Below are positions 37,530-49,485 of a stretch of 64,000 nucleotides of DNA, in pieces. The translations under genes and the position numbers were made by a program. The first letter of the stretch is position 1, and each line of letters starts with the position of its first letter. The notes under the pieces were generated by a model, which saw only the letters and a list, made by a program, of their open reading frames with translations, was not told the origin of the DNA and did no database searches. Source of the stretch: Sphagnum compactum (Eukaryota > Bryophyta > Sphagnopsida > Sphagnales); assembly GCA_965153455.1 (NCBI GenBank), contig OZ234495.1, positions 22,688,875 through 22,752,874 on the forward strand, read 5' to 3'.

Positions 37530-39440
37530 GTAGATATGGATTAGGAGTTGCAAGTAGACCACACCATTGTGTCGAGAGACCTGGCTTCATCAATTCTAAA
37601 GGAGGTGGGTTTTCAAGTTCCACTTCTAAACTCTTATAAGAAATGTATTTTGATTGTAGAAAATTTGCTTCACTTCTATGGTCGGTGTTGATCGTAAAGG
37701 AAATTTTTTTTTAATAGAAAAGTTTGATATAAAGCTCTACTTGAAATGTTTTTGACCCTATAATAATATATATATTTTTTCATTTTCTTGCATTGTCATT
37801 CTTTTTTCTTGTCTATAAAGAGATATATTTGTATTATTGCAACTAGATGACTATGTCGCATTTGTGTAGTCATAGGGAGAGTCCAACTGCCAAAGGATAA
37901 TAGATGTTATTTAGCGTTAGAATAAGGTTAATACATTGGAGGTTCTAAACAAGAACAAAATCCTCCTGAAGAATAAAACAAGGATGGGTATCCCTCTGTG
38001 TCGGCTATTGACCATGCCAATTGTCAAGCTGGTTTTGAAAATCGACATGCTGAAGATGAAGCATGCGTTTTTCATGAGTTATTGGGAAGGTGAGAGGGGG
38101 TTTTATGTTTCCTCAACAAACTAGCAAGGTGAGGAAGAGTATGTTTGCAATCACGTTGATATTTGGAGTTCTCTTTGGAAAAAGAAGAATGCAGAGTTTG
38201 AAAAATTCTTGGCCAAGAATCCGCAATCTCTTTTGGCTTTGTGGAAAAATGTTTCACATTTGGGACAACAATCATTGCCTTCAGGCTTGGTGACCATACA
38301 TTGATGCAAACCATCCCAACGAGCCTAACTTGCACATCAAGATTGATTCATTTGTTTTGGACATAACAAATGGCCTAGTCGAACTACTTATAGCTATGAC
38401 CGACATAAACAAATGACTTTCCATAGTCAATTTGTATTTTTTTTCCCACAAATGTCAAACGGTGTCTTATAGATATTTAACATTCTTTTTTTTGCAGGTC
38501 CATTGAGATGGACCATGTGAAGCCATCACTTGTTCATGATTTCTTCCGCATTTAATCCATCAAAATGATTCCACTCCACAAATTCAAGGAGGTCATTCCA
38601 TATGCACAATACAAGAAATGTGAAAATAAAATCAAGAGGACTTGGTATAGCCTCATGCAAGAGGCATTTTTTGAGTTTATGTATAAGGTAAACATTCAAA
38701 ACCTTTTCTTAGATGAACTCCATTCTATCGAATAGTTGCATTTGATTATGAGTCGGATGTTTTGTTGCAAGGGAACTTGTAGTTGTTATCGATGCCACAC
38801 ATTGTATGTATTATGTAGATGTTTTAGATCTAGCTCTTTGAAACCCGAAGATGTTAGCTTTGCTAAGTAACAAGGTAATGGAGAATGTTCGAAAAGAACA
38901 CATGACAATATTCCATAAGATATTGCTCGTTTGTGACCCCGCAATTGGTCCTGAATTTTTCCAACAAATACAGGTTCATTATAATATGAATCTTGATCCA
39001 AAAATGATGACTGAGAAGTTGTAGCTGCTTGTGTTTTTACAAGTGAGCAACAAGCAAAAGGTTTCTTAGCTCAAGTAGTGGAACCAATCCCTAGTTCTCA
39101 GGGAAGTTCATAAATTTCCCAAGGTCGGGTTGTCGATTGTAATTTTTGAGAAATGGTTTCACATGGCAACATTTTAGTTTCAGATACCTTGCTAGATCAT
39201 CTTGATTGTTATTTGAAATTCTTTCTAAGCTTTTTCATTAGGCGTTCTTGCTAATGGTTTCATTTGTATTCTAATTGCAGTTGGAATTGGAGGCCAAAAA
39301 GTTTTTTAATAGCACAATCACGAACATTAGTGTGTCTATCCTCAAAAGTGTCGAGGTTCAAAGTCTTGAGGACTTCATAAATCATTGGAAGTTTGAACTA
39401 TGGGAATTTTTTTAAAATCATGAATTCATGCTAAAGAGTG
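37530..39440 (+). pseudogene. Decayed gene of unknown family with a ParB-like motif
   Basis: The plus strand carries a broken but collinear protein: VGFQVPLLNSYKKCIL near 37610, EEYVCNHVDIWSSLWKKKN near 38130, and KMFHIWDNNHCLQAW near 38250 after a frameshift. Next come NEPNLHIKIDSFVLDITNGL with LIAMTDINK (38310-38415), MIPLHKFKEVIPYAQYKK near 38565 and TWYSLMQEAFFEFMYK near 38640. The WDNNHCLQAW block recalls the DGNHRLxA box of ParB/Srx nucleases. Frameshifts and stops occur every 100-200 bases, and at least one piece has an intron-like gap. Probably a relic of a repeated plant gene or transposon cargo; function unknown. Confidence 0.4.
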
Positions 39441-41571
39441 GAATCTTGAAAAACAAGACTTGGGAAAACCTTGTTGTAATAGATGTTGGAATGTAGGCTA
39501 ATGGCAAGTATTATCAGTGGTCTCCTTGGAATATTGGGTTCAGATTTTGGTGGATGGTAACAAAATATTAGTAATTTTAAAATGTATGTTAATACGGATT
39601 TAGGTTTTGAGGGTGGGGGGGGGGGGGGGATAAGCATGCAAAAGTAGGCCAATTGGTGATCCTTGCTCAAAAAGTAAAAGTAGGTGAAAAGTAGATTTTG
39701 AATTTTTGAATTTTAGGTCTTTTACCAATGTTATAAGTTTTGGGGTTTATTAACCATGTTAAATAGACCATATATGGTCATCTCCAATCTATATTATTAT
39801 TTGAGTTATTTTATTTATTTATTACAAATTTATATCTAGTATTTTTCCAAATGAAATTATTCAAATGATATGTTATTAATGTTTGAGCCATCAAGCATAT
39901 ACACATTTTTTGAAACTTAAATATTTCAATTATGACAATGTTAAGCCCTTCAAAAGTAAGTTTTTCCTTATGTAGGTCTAGAGAGCTAAAAACCTACTTT
40001 TCAATATGAATTACAAATGCATTTTGTGTTTGTAACCTGGGAAAACATGCTTCAACATTCTTTGAGGGAGCCATAAGAATGAATTAAAAAAATGAAAGGT
40101 CATGTTTATACTTTATGTCTATTTTGTGCAAAATGGGATAATAACACCAAATGAAAAAAAATGAGTAAAAGTAGGTTGGAAAAAAAGTAAACACAACTTC
40201 TTAAGCTTTTAAAAACTTTTTCATGTTATACTACATATGTTCATGTAGTTTAAATGCTACTTTTCAAAGAACATGTCCTACTTTTTAACCTCCAAAGTTG
40301 ACAATTATGTTTTTCTTCACTAGTGGGATACTTTTTTGGCCGACTTTAACATGCTTATGGCTGAGGGAACAAATTATGCCAAACAACACAAAAACCATGC
40401 ATTCTCCAAAAATAGGCCTTGATAATGTGCCAAATAAAGTTCATTAGGGGGTGTTTAATGGCCCTCTTACAAAATCGGTTCTTAATTGCCCTTGGTTCAT
40501 GGAACGGTTTTATATACAGAGTATTTGCATATAGCCTTGAATTCTTGACCATATCATACACTTTTTATTGGAAATGATTGATCATTAATTCAATTAGTGA
40601 AATAATGTGTTTAATTTTAAATATGTAACAACATATTTTATAATGATGAAATGTTGCCAAACTCTTCATACCAAATGGATTGCATACAAAATTTGCACAT
40701 TGGGGTAGATGCAAGTTACAATGGCTCACTTTTTGTGTTGTTATGGATTTTTTGCAAAGTGTACTTTATTCAAATGCCACAAACGCATTGTAAAATGATC
40801 AATTTGACAAAAATATTTATGGGTTAAAATTGTCAACTTGAATAAAAATATTTATTAGGGGGTGAAGTTCAATAAACATACACCAATCATATAGTAATGG
40901 ACTTTTAAAGTGAACATATGGACTATAATCTAGGTTTTGCATGAATATTCAAATGCATTTTTTGTTATGATTTCATCTCATTATTTTTTATAGGGATTCC
41001 ATATATGATACATGATGGAAAAAAGATTATGGATTGAAAAAAATTACAACAAAAACTTTAACCAACAAATAACTATGGACTTTTGAATGTCCAAATTTGG
41101 GCTTTATTTTCAAAAGTCCCAATCTTGGTCCTTTTTTGTTGGATTTTTTTTTCCACTAACATGTATAATAAAGAGTTTTCTAGATGGGAAACCTTTCATA
41201 TGGAGTTTATTGATTGATTAAACTACATAAGGCCCACTTAACATTGGTTTTTGACATTTTTTTCCATTTTAATGTTAATTTTTCCATTTATATGGACGTT
41301 TGGGATTGGGTTTCTTGCCGCTTTTGAGCCACCATAGCTTGTATCTACCCACTGACGATTACACACAAAAATTTGAAAGTTTTAAATTCACAAAGTTGCT
41401 AAATGTTTATAAAAAAACAAGTCTTTGCATTTACCAAATTGAATATAGATTGTAACATAGTTTAGTGATAGATGCTAGTACAAATGTTTTAATAAGTGTT
41501 GTTAGCTAGGCCAATTGAAATACCAAGTTGCCACCAAGGCTACTAATGAAAATTTTGAAAATAATGCATTC
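39441..41571. other. AT-rich spacer downstream of the receptor kinase
   Basis: No gene seen. Contains a 15-base poly-G run at 39615-39629. The part next to 41571 holds the likely 3' untranslated region of the receptor kinase gene (minus strand). Confidence 0.5.
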
Positions 41572-44500
41572 TTAGGGATTGACCATGGATGGTATAACAA
41601 TGCTCAATGATTGATCATTAAGCTTTGTCGTAGTTTCTCCATTAGATAAAGAATCAAATCGAGAGAAAGGGGTAATCTCTTCTAGTTCTTTTGCATAGGA
41701 GGTTGCATTCGACTCAAAAGATGTTGATGGAATAGTTGGCCAATCATATGGGGTATGTTCATTGTCACTATCTTCATATTGTTCTAAATTTAATTGTTCC
41801 AACTTGAATTCTCGAAGCATTTGCACCACTTGAGTCATAGATGGTCTGTCGTTACTTTTTTTCATCACACATAAAAGTGAAAGTTCCACCAATTTTGCAA
41901 ACTCATTTTTGTTAAATTCACCTTTGATATTTGGGTCAACTAATTCACCAATTTGATTGGATTTCCATGATGTGATCACCTAATATGAGATATAAAAACA
42001 AATTCCAATTGTTAGATTGTAAACAATTATTTTCTATATGAACATGAATGAAAAAAATAAAATTCAATGAAACTTACAACCTTAAGGCTTACCTTTTGTG
42101 TAATGTAAAGTTGATTTTGACCTGTTAGAATCTCCATCAACACAATTCCAAATGAATACACATCACTTTTGTTTGTAAGCATTCCAGATTCGTGGTATCT
42201 GCACACATGAAATTTGTTGTTTTTGTCAATGAAAAAAATTGCTTATTTTGTGAAAACCAAAAACACTATTTTCATGAAGAATTTGAACATAATTCTTACT
42301 CTGGATCAAGATAGCCAGGAGTGCCTTTCACGATTGTGGTAATATGCGTGGGTGTAATCCCTCGTTCAATTGCTCGTAGTTTGGAAAGTCCAAAATCAGC
42401 AACTTTGGTTTCTAATTTTTTTGTGAGCAATATGTTGTTGCTTTTTACATCTCGATGAATTATTGTAGGATGACATTTGTCATGAAGGTAATCAAGCCCT
42501 ACACAAATACAAACAAAAAGGAATGGATTGAAATAGTTTAGAATCAAATAATTGAATATTACACATTGATATAATAAGAAAAAATAGATCCAAAGAAAGA
42601 ATTTAATCATTAAATTGTTTGATTTAAAATACCATTGAAGTTTAAATTTTTACATCATATTTGTTTTTTGTTTTAACAAGTAGTTTGCAATTGTCTAAAC
42701 ACAAATAACTTTATTTTATGTCATCAACTAAAGGGCAATATATAATTGCAATATTTTAAAAAATAATGCATCAATCAATTAAAATTCTCGAAGTTGTGTT
42801 AACCATAATAACAACATTTCTTGTAACATATTCTTGTGCATTTATCATCAAATTATGGAGAAAGTTTATTTTGTAAAGTGTTTTTGTGTGATCTTTTATA
42901 TATAAAATTACCAAGAACCCTAAATTTACTAACATTTACAAGTGTGCATTGCAATATTGTGTGATTTGTGAAATTAGGATCCTTGGCAACCTACTTGTAG
43001 AAGGATTTCATGAGGTATACAATGTACCTTCTGCAACTTGCAAAATTATTCTTGTTCTTTGCTTCCAGCTCAATGGTTTTCTATTAGCACGAACCCCTGA
43101 AAGAAAACAATGCATGATGTATGCCATATTGTTGCAAATAGGTTGCCAAGTTTTTTAAAATACTTCTATCTTAGATATTATTAATAAAAAAAATTAAAGT
43201 CTTTTTACTTGTTAATTAGATTCAAATCCTTGTATAGTTCCATTCCCCTTGCTTTGTCACTACTTGCATATTCAAATTTATTTACTTATTTTGGTCTCCA
43301 TCTTTTAAATGGGTTCAAAAAATTTGTTGGCTTCCATTAAATGATTCATTCATTAGCATTCAATAACTGATTGAAAACCTAGCAAGGTGATCAAGGCAAA
43401 AAAGAATAAAAATTAATTGTGGGCATTGTTATAAAACCCATGGACAACACAATTAACCAAATTTATGATACTCATTCACACCATAGTTTGTTGAGCAAAC
43501 TTGGGATTGAATGTTGCATGAAAAAAAAATTAAGTAAGATATTTGCTCTAGCAATAAGATTCCTATCTTTTAAAACTTAAATATGGAAACCCAATTTCAC
43601 ATTTTCATTGACCAATTTATGTCTTATGGTATTTTAGGTATCATTTTAAAAATTCAATTTGAAGTTTTCAATCATGGCCAAACCAACTATATAGGTTAGT
43701 AGCCTAATAATTATATAATAAAACTTTTTAAAATGTAAACATAAACAATGTTTTAATGGCCATTACCATGCAATCTACTTTGTAAATCACCTCCACTCAC
43801 ATATTCGTAAACAAGCATCAAACGTTTTCGAGCGAGGCAATAGCCCACAAGGGAGACAACATATTTGTGGTGCACCACAGACAAGAGCTCAATCTGCAAA
43901 AAAATTCACTACAGCTTATGGTGAAATCAATATGAATTTGTCTAGCATAGTAAGGGAATTTCTTTGAGCTTTCAACATTAAAAAATGACAAAGATAAAAT
44001 TTGGTCACCTCATTGAAGAATTCTTGTTTGGTTTGGTGAGAAGTTGTTGACAAAGTCTTAACCGCAATTTCTTGCCCATTGACCAATTTGCCATAATATA
44101 CTTCACCAAATCCCCCTACGCCAATTTTTGTTTTGAAATTCTGGGTTGCCTGCTCGATTTCGGTCAGTGTTAATGCTCTACATTTCCCTCCACTATTCTG
44201 TAGTCGCTGATGAAGTTCCTTTTGGGCGGGATGGACAAACCCTAACAAAAAGAGACATTACATATTTTTGTCATTATCCTTAAATGATTGAGATGTTGAA
44301 GTTCCTTCCCAATTGAAACAATGAAACCTAATCAAAAGAGAGAATATAATTTGTAATCATCATCCTTAAGTAATTAAGACACATTCATGAACCTCCATCA
44401 GTATCCTATATTTAAAGTCAGCAAGTTTTGAGGGCCTAATATATAGCTAGTGCATATGTTCAAGACCTACTTAAACTGGTGGGTATGATATATGAACATA

Positions 44501-45663
44501 ATTACTATTCCAGTAAACCATGTTTTTTTGATAAATTTTGAGTTTTCTTAAAGATGTAACTTTTTTGTATGTGTCAACAAACATTGTTGATTCTAGTTTC
44601 ATCATTCTAAGAAATTAAAAAAATGAATTGAATTGAAGCGATTTTTGGGGTACTTACTTGCACATGCATAGTATGTCAATACAGATGTGATGCCAAGAAG
44701 ACAACCCCCAGCAGATGAACCAATCAATTCCAGTATTAACCATTTTCCACTATGGGTAGTCCGATTTGACGCAATCGGAGGAATTGACCCAAATGTATTC
44801 TGCCATAAGATGTGTGTTGGATGCATAATATCTCCAATAGATAGATCTCCTGTTATTGAATCGATAAAAAGGACCCAATTCACAGAAGAATCTCCAGGAG
44901 TGTTGGTTGTCCAGAGGATTTCTTTTGTGTCATTTGTTTGGATTTGTAGATTGCCATCTTGTTGCAGTGTGAGCTCACATTGCTGATTGATTCCAGAGCC
45001 ATTTGAGGGGGTCTCCCATAAGACTGTATGACTTGATCCATTTATAGATTGCAAGGTGCAATCATATTCCAAGGTTAGACTGAATGGGTCATTTATTAAT
45101 GATGACATTTTAGGGAGGTAATACCCAGTTGCCATGTATGGTCCAGAAAAACTAAGAGTTGGTGTTGTTGCTAAACTAACATTAAACAATGGTGGGCTAC
45201 CTGACGCACTAGGACCTAGTGAACTAACTACACGATTGTACAATTTTGGGTTATCATTTTGAAAGTTACAGATATCAAGTTCCCCATAGCTTTGCAACAT
45301 TAGAAAATAACTTGAATCAGCGTATCCATGTATGTAAGTACTGCTAGTCCATTGTGCACAAGGGGGACCGCAAGTTCCATTGTATAAAATGAGATTGGCA
45401 TCTGGTTGCATTATAAGCCAACAATCACTACCTTTTCCAGCGGTATTGGTTTGCCACACTTGGTGGCTAGTTGCCAAAGTTGAGCCTTGGTAGATGACCG
45501 CGTTGCAATCTGGTTGCATAACAAGATAATATCCTGAATTATTTAGATATTGGGTTTGATTTCCCAAAAGAGCACTGCCAGCAGTCAAGATGTTCAGAGC
45601 TATTCCTCCTTTGAATGCAAGAGCCATGGCAAAAAATAGGAGGGCAAATATTGATTGAGACAT
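41572..45663 (-). CDS. Bulb-type lectin receptor-like kinase, seven exons
   Basis: Exons: 45663-44658, 44241-44009, 43893-43767, 43096-43028, 42498-42300, 42198-42093, 41979-41572. All introns are GT-AG and phases agree, giving 715 residues. Signal peptide about 1-22; two B-lectin-like regions, the first with an exact QxDxNxVxY sugar-binding box (QPDCNAVIY, 50-58) and a near copy (QPDANLILY, 86-94). The second (about 180-290) has degenerate boxes. Transmembrane helix about 308-333. The kinase has [11 protein letters not shown] (376-386), Lys397, HRD (493-495), DFG (513-515), [16 protein letters not shown] and RPSMTQVV, all intact, so it should be an active RD Ser/Thr kinase. No S-locus glycoprotein, EGF or PAN domain. 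Plasma-membrane sensing of sugars or surface ligands is inferred. An in-frame ATG 63 bases upstream (45726) would bury the signal peptide and is less likely. Confidence 0.88.
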
Positions 45664-46509
45664 CTTGTTGGAACCTTGTGCCCACGCTTGTAGACCTCTA
45701 GGGTTTAACTTTGATAATATGTTCAAGAACCTGATAGACGAATATGTTCAGAACCTCCTTTGGCAACGAATTGCAATAATGCCTGCAAAGAGAATAACGT
45801 GCAAATAAACTCGTTGAGTTAATTTAAATCTTATGCATAGGTTTGAAGGTGGTGCAATATATAAACATATTCTATGGATTTTCTCAAGTATGTTGTGGAC
45901 AAATTTGTTTTAGGGAGAAAGTTGCGTCTGAGTTTCAATTTATTGTGTTCTTTGAACTAGGCATAGTATCAAACCTTGATGACTACAAAGTTGAAAATAC
46001 ACTAATTTCTACTACCACCCTCTGCTAATACTGGTGTTCCTTTCTGATACCATTAGACATGTCAAAATTGAGAGCCAGCATCTGATACCATTAGGTACTT
46101 TCTTTAGTGAAAATTTAACACCTAAATCTGGAAGGCATAAGATTTCAGTGGAAAAAAATGATATTTGGAACCAAAATAAATGGGAAAAAAATGTGCCCAA
46201 CATGAAATGAAAGAAGGAAGCAGGGGTGCCCACATGTTAGGAGATTAAAAGATGGTAGGTAAGTAGATAATATTTGTAAGTAAAAAATATTGTTCACAGA
46301 AACACAAGTTAACAAGATTGCAGACGCCTTGTACATGTAAGGTAAAGAAAGCCCTAGGATGGGGGATTCTCGAAATAAGGGGCCTAGGATGAGGCAGTAG
46401 CCAAGTCCAGCCCTGCATTTTGGGAATGTTCCCCACCCATGGGCTTTACCCATCATAAAGCATGAGGTAAAATTTATGATGAACCAAGTCTACATAGATC
46501 ACAAGGCAT
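45664..46509. other. Upstream region of the receptor kinase gene
   Basis: Contains the presumed leader and promoter of the minus-strand kinase gene. I see no clear TATA box. The 14-base word tctgataccattag occurs twice (about 46045 and 46081). No other gene. Confidence 0.4.
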
Positions 46510-46690
46510 AGGGGTGGCTGGGATATTATGCCTACTCTTCAATAGTGGGAGAGAAATTATGTCTACTTATATGTGGAAGAACCCTCTCACTATTGAGGAG
46601 TAGGCATAATATCCCTCCCATTTTCTAGGAGGGAAATTGTTGGATATTCAAAGGTGCCCTCCAAATACACTACACGTTTTCTTTGAGTAC
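46510..46690 (-). repeat. Dispersed repeat X with a near-perfect hairpin
   Basis: 46520-46553 and 46584-46615 form an inverted repeat of 32-34 bp (gggatattatgcctactc on both arms, two differences plus a 2-base length difference) with a 30-base loop. To its right, in minus-strand sense, comes the X module found also at 14585, 16166 and 49374 (tagtgtatttggagggcacc). Confidence 0.75.
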
Positions 46691-47276
46691 TTTACGTTGC
46701 TATAGTTTACATTTGGTTCCACGCTTTGAGGAATGTTCATTACGCGTTACTTTCAATTTTGCTAACATCGTGAAGCATTTCCTGTTTCTGTTCCTGGTTT
46801 CAACCGGCGTTGGTTGGGTTGGGGATTTTATAGAAACCATTGGGGCCGGGTCTAGTGGTTTTTATAAAATGGACAACTTATGGGTTCTGAGTCTAGAGAA
46901 TATGTTTAAAATTAAAATCCATCAGTTTTGAGGTCGAGTTGAATTTTTTTGTAAACTATTGATGCTCTGGGTTGATGATTCTAGGATTTATGAGGCTATC
47001 AATTACGAGTTCAAGGTAAGGGAGTGCAATTCAACAAACATACCTGACAACATTTTCAGCTTCGATATAAGTAGTTTCGTGACACGATGATGAGTCTCTG
47101 ATCTCCTTTTGCATACATCCAAAAGTTCACCATGCGCACTTGTTTATAAAAGATTTGGTGATCGGATGAGCACAATCGGCTTTCCGAAGACAACTCTTGC
47201 AATTTGCGTATCAATATTGTGATGGCCTTAGCAACACTCAGCGTATATACACTTGCCCGAATCCAAGAAATAAGAA

Positions 47277-47420
47277 ATTCTTCTTCCAATGTAGAAGCCG
47301 GGAAAAAGTCTCATAAATCCTTCTGCAAAGTAGAAGAACCCGGGAAAAAGTTTCAGTAATTCTTCTGCAATGTTGAAGAAGACGGAAGAAAGTCTTAGAA
47401 ATTCTTCTGCGATGCAAATG
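47277..47420. repeat. Tandem repeat, 40-42 bp unit, 3.5 copies
   Basis: Units start at 47277, 47317, 47359 and 47401. Each begins attcttctgcaatgtagaag (with variants) and continues cgggaaaaagtct. The first part of each unit is itself a small palindrome (CTTCT ... AGAAG), so the tract could form a row of small hairpins. Confidence 0.85.
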
Positions 47421-48101
47421 ACGAAAAACCCTGTGTCACAACTCTCTCCCTGCCATCTTCTTCATGCGATAGATAGCGAGTTTGTCAACTGCATGTATTT
47501 AAAAAGCCTCCTGGGTCTCCCCAATTCTCTGGATTTAGTTGACAAGAACACCGCGCACTACAATCTGTGTTCACGGCCTTGACATGTAAACTCGTCTTAT
47601 TAATGGGCAAGCAAACCACAAGCGACAAGCTATGACGTATACCATACAGCAGAGTAAGAAGGTTAGTGTCAAGACCTGTGAGGTGAAGATAAGGCACACA
47701 AGAAGAAGAAGAGTCCCTGTTGATTCCTTACATGTAGACACGCCCGCAGCGAGGGCCGCAGACTGTAAGCTACACACTACAAATACCAAAAAGCGCAGTA
47801 AGAACCTTGGTGTAAAAGCAATGTGAGTGAGGCTGGTAAAGGCGCGGAACCCCCAAAGAGAAGGATCAAAACCAACGACTGAAACACCGAAACCGATCCT
47901 TGGATGCTTAACATGAGGCGTATCAGATTTTCCTGTCTCTTGGAGAAGTTCTGGTTTTAAATTCTTCTTATAGTGCGACGATCGTAGTGCGCCTCTGATG
48001 CACTGTAACGTACGATGGAATGGATGGTAGAAGCTGCATTGACTGACAAGAGCTCATGCTTTCCCACGCGTTTTGCTTGGGGCGAAAGCCAGGGTGAGTG
48101 A

Positions 48102-48430
48102 TAAATTGGGCAAATGAAATGAATGCAGTCAGTACAAAAGTAGTGCTGCGATTTTTTCCTCCAGTCTGCCCATTTGTCCCCATCCATATTTTCTCAAGTG
48201 ACACCCAGGCATGTTTTGCACTCGTGACCTCACATGACATGGCATGTTTTGCACTCGCAACCACACATAACATGCCAAGTAATATGCTACATACCCCTCT
48301 ACACCCCTTGCGTGTTCAAAACATGCATAACATGGACCCAAAACATACCTAGGCATCACAAAGTGAAAAAAAACCCGGCATATGGGCAGATTGGAGGAAA
48401 AAATCGCATTCATTTCCTTTGCCCCATTTA
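48102..48430. mobile_element. Hairpin MITE-like element, copy 2
   Basis: Terminal inverted repeats: taaattgggcaaatgaaatg at the left and, as reverse complement of the right end, taaatggggcaaaggaaatg. Both then share aatgc, gattttttcctcca and (g/a)tctgcccat. The left arm carries an extra 23-base block, agtcagtacaaaagtagtgc plus tgc, which is like the end of the element at 20509-20838 (cagtacaaaaagtactgcc), so both belong to one family. The inner part has a 33-bp direct repeat beginning ggcatgttttgcactcg. No coding capacity. Confidence 0.75.
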
Positions 48431-48646
48431 ACATGAAAAAGCCAGGACGACTTATACAAAGACTTTTGTTTTGGTGGGGGGAAAAATGGCCCAAAGTCAC
48501 CACATTATGAGGAAGGAACATTTGAAATCACCATGTGTATAAAATAGTTTTCTTCATGTGCATAAAATATAGGTAGCAGAGTGCCTAAATGTTTTTACTG
48601 TCCTCTCTTACCTGTAGCCAAATTTGGCTTAGTCCTCTTGTGGACA

Positions 48647-48911
48647 AGGCCTGGTTTACACTAGGAGTCAAGGCTGACAGTTGAAAAAACTTTTCAATCT
48701 GCCCCAAATTAGTAATAAATGCTGAACATTATGGCCTTGTATTGGCCCCAAGGCTGAAAAAGGATACCATCAAATTTGGGAGGCCAATTTGCAACCCTTG
48801 GGGCCAATGTTCCAGCATTTATTAGTATCCTGAGGTCAATGTTCCAGCATTTATTAGTAACTTGGGGCCAATTTGCAAAGTTGGCCCTGACTCCTAGTTT
48901 AAAGCGGGCCT
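48647..48911. mobile_element. Hairpin MITE-like element, different family
   Basis: The left end, aggcctggtttacactagga, matches the reverse complement of the right end, aggcccgctttaaactagga. The match continues with gtca(a/g)gg, ccccaa(a/g)tta and taataaatgctg. The right arm has an extra direct repeat of tcaatgttccagcatttatt. Total 265 bases, no ORF. Confidence 0.75.
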
Positions 48912-49373
48912 AATTGTGACACCATGTACCGCACAAAATTGAACCAAAAAAACTGTGTTTTTGGGTCGAATTTTCCCCTTTTCCCTAGCTGAAAAATATG
49001 ATTTCAACACATACAAAGGATTTTTGCGAAAGGAATTGGCCCTAATTCGCCCTGTAATGCCTTTTAGTTTGCCTCTCCAATAGGGTAGCATTTTATACAT
49101 GTATAGGTCCTTTACATGGCCATTTCAGCAGGTTTGACACTCTCAAATGGCAGAATCCGCTGCTAAGGCCATTTCAGTCATTTCCTTCCTACCTACAGTA
49201 GTTTACTATCTACTTATGCTACTTTATAACCTACCTATGGACCTTAATGTTAGGTTCCGGTATGGATATTTACTTATTGTGTGAAAAGCGAAACAGTTAT
49301 GTTACAAATGCTGAACAGACCAGGCGATTTCAAGCTTTCCCTTTTCATGTGTGTTCATTATACATAAAGCATT

Positions 49374-49485
49374 TGGAGAAAATTTGTAGTGTATGTGGAA
49401 GGCACCTTATATCCATGAATTTTCATTTTGAAAATTGGGAGACATATTATGCCTATTATTCCTTGAGGGTGCACTAGTAGAACCC
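49374..49485 (+). repeat. Copy of dispersed repeat X
   Basis: Reads ggagaaaatttgtagtgtat, ggaaggcaccttatatcc, then gggagacatattatgcctat: the same modules and order as 46690-46510 read on the minus strand, but without the hairpin's second arm. Confidence 0.55.

Noticed and set aside
48129-48521. 130-residue minus ORF and several overlapping ORFs in both strands
   Set aside because: They lie on a hairpin element and mirror each other because the sequence is self-complementary; no domain.
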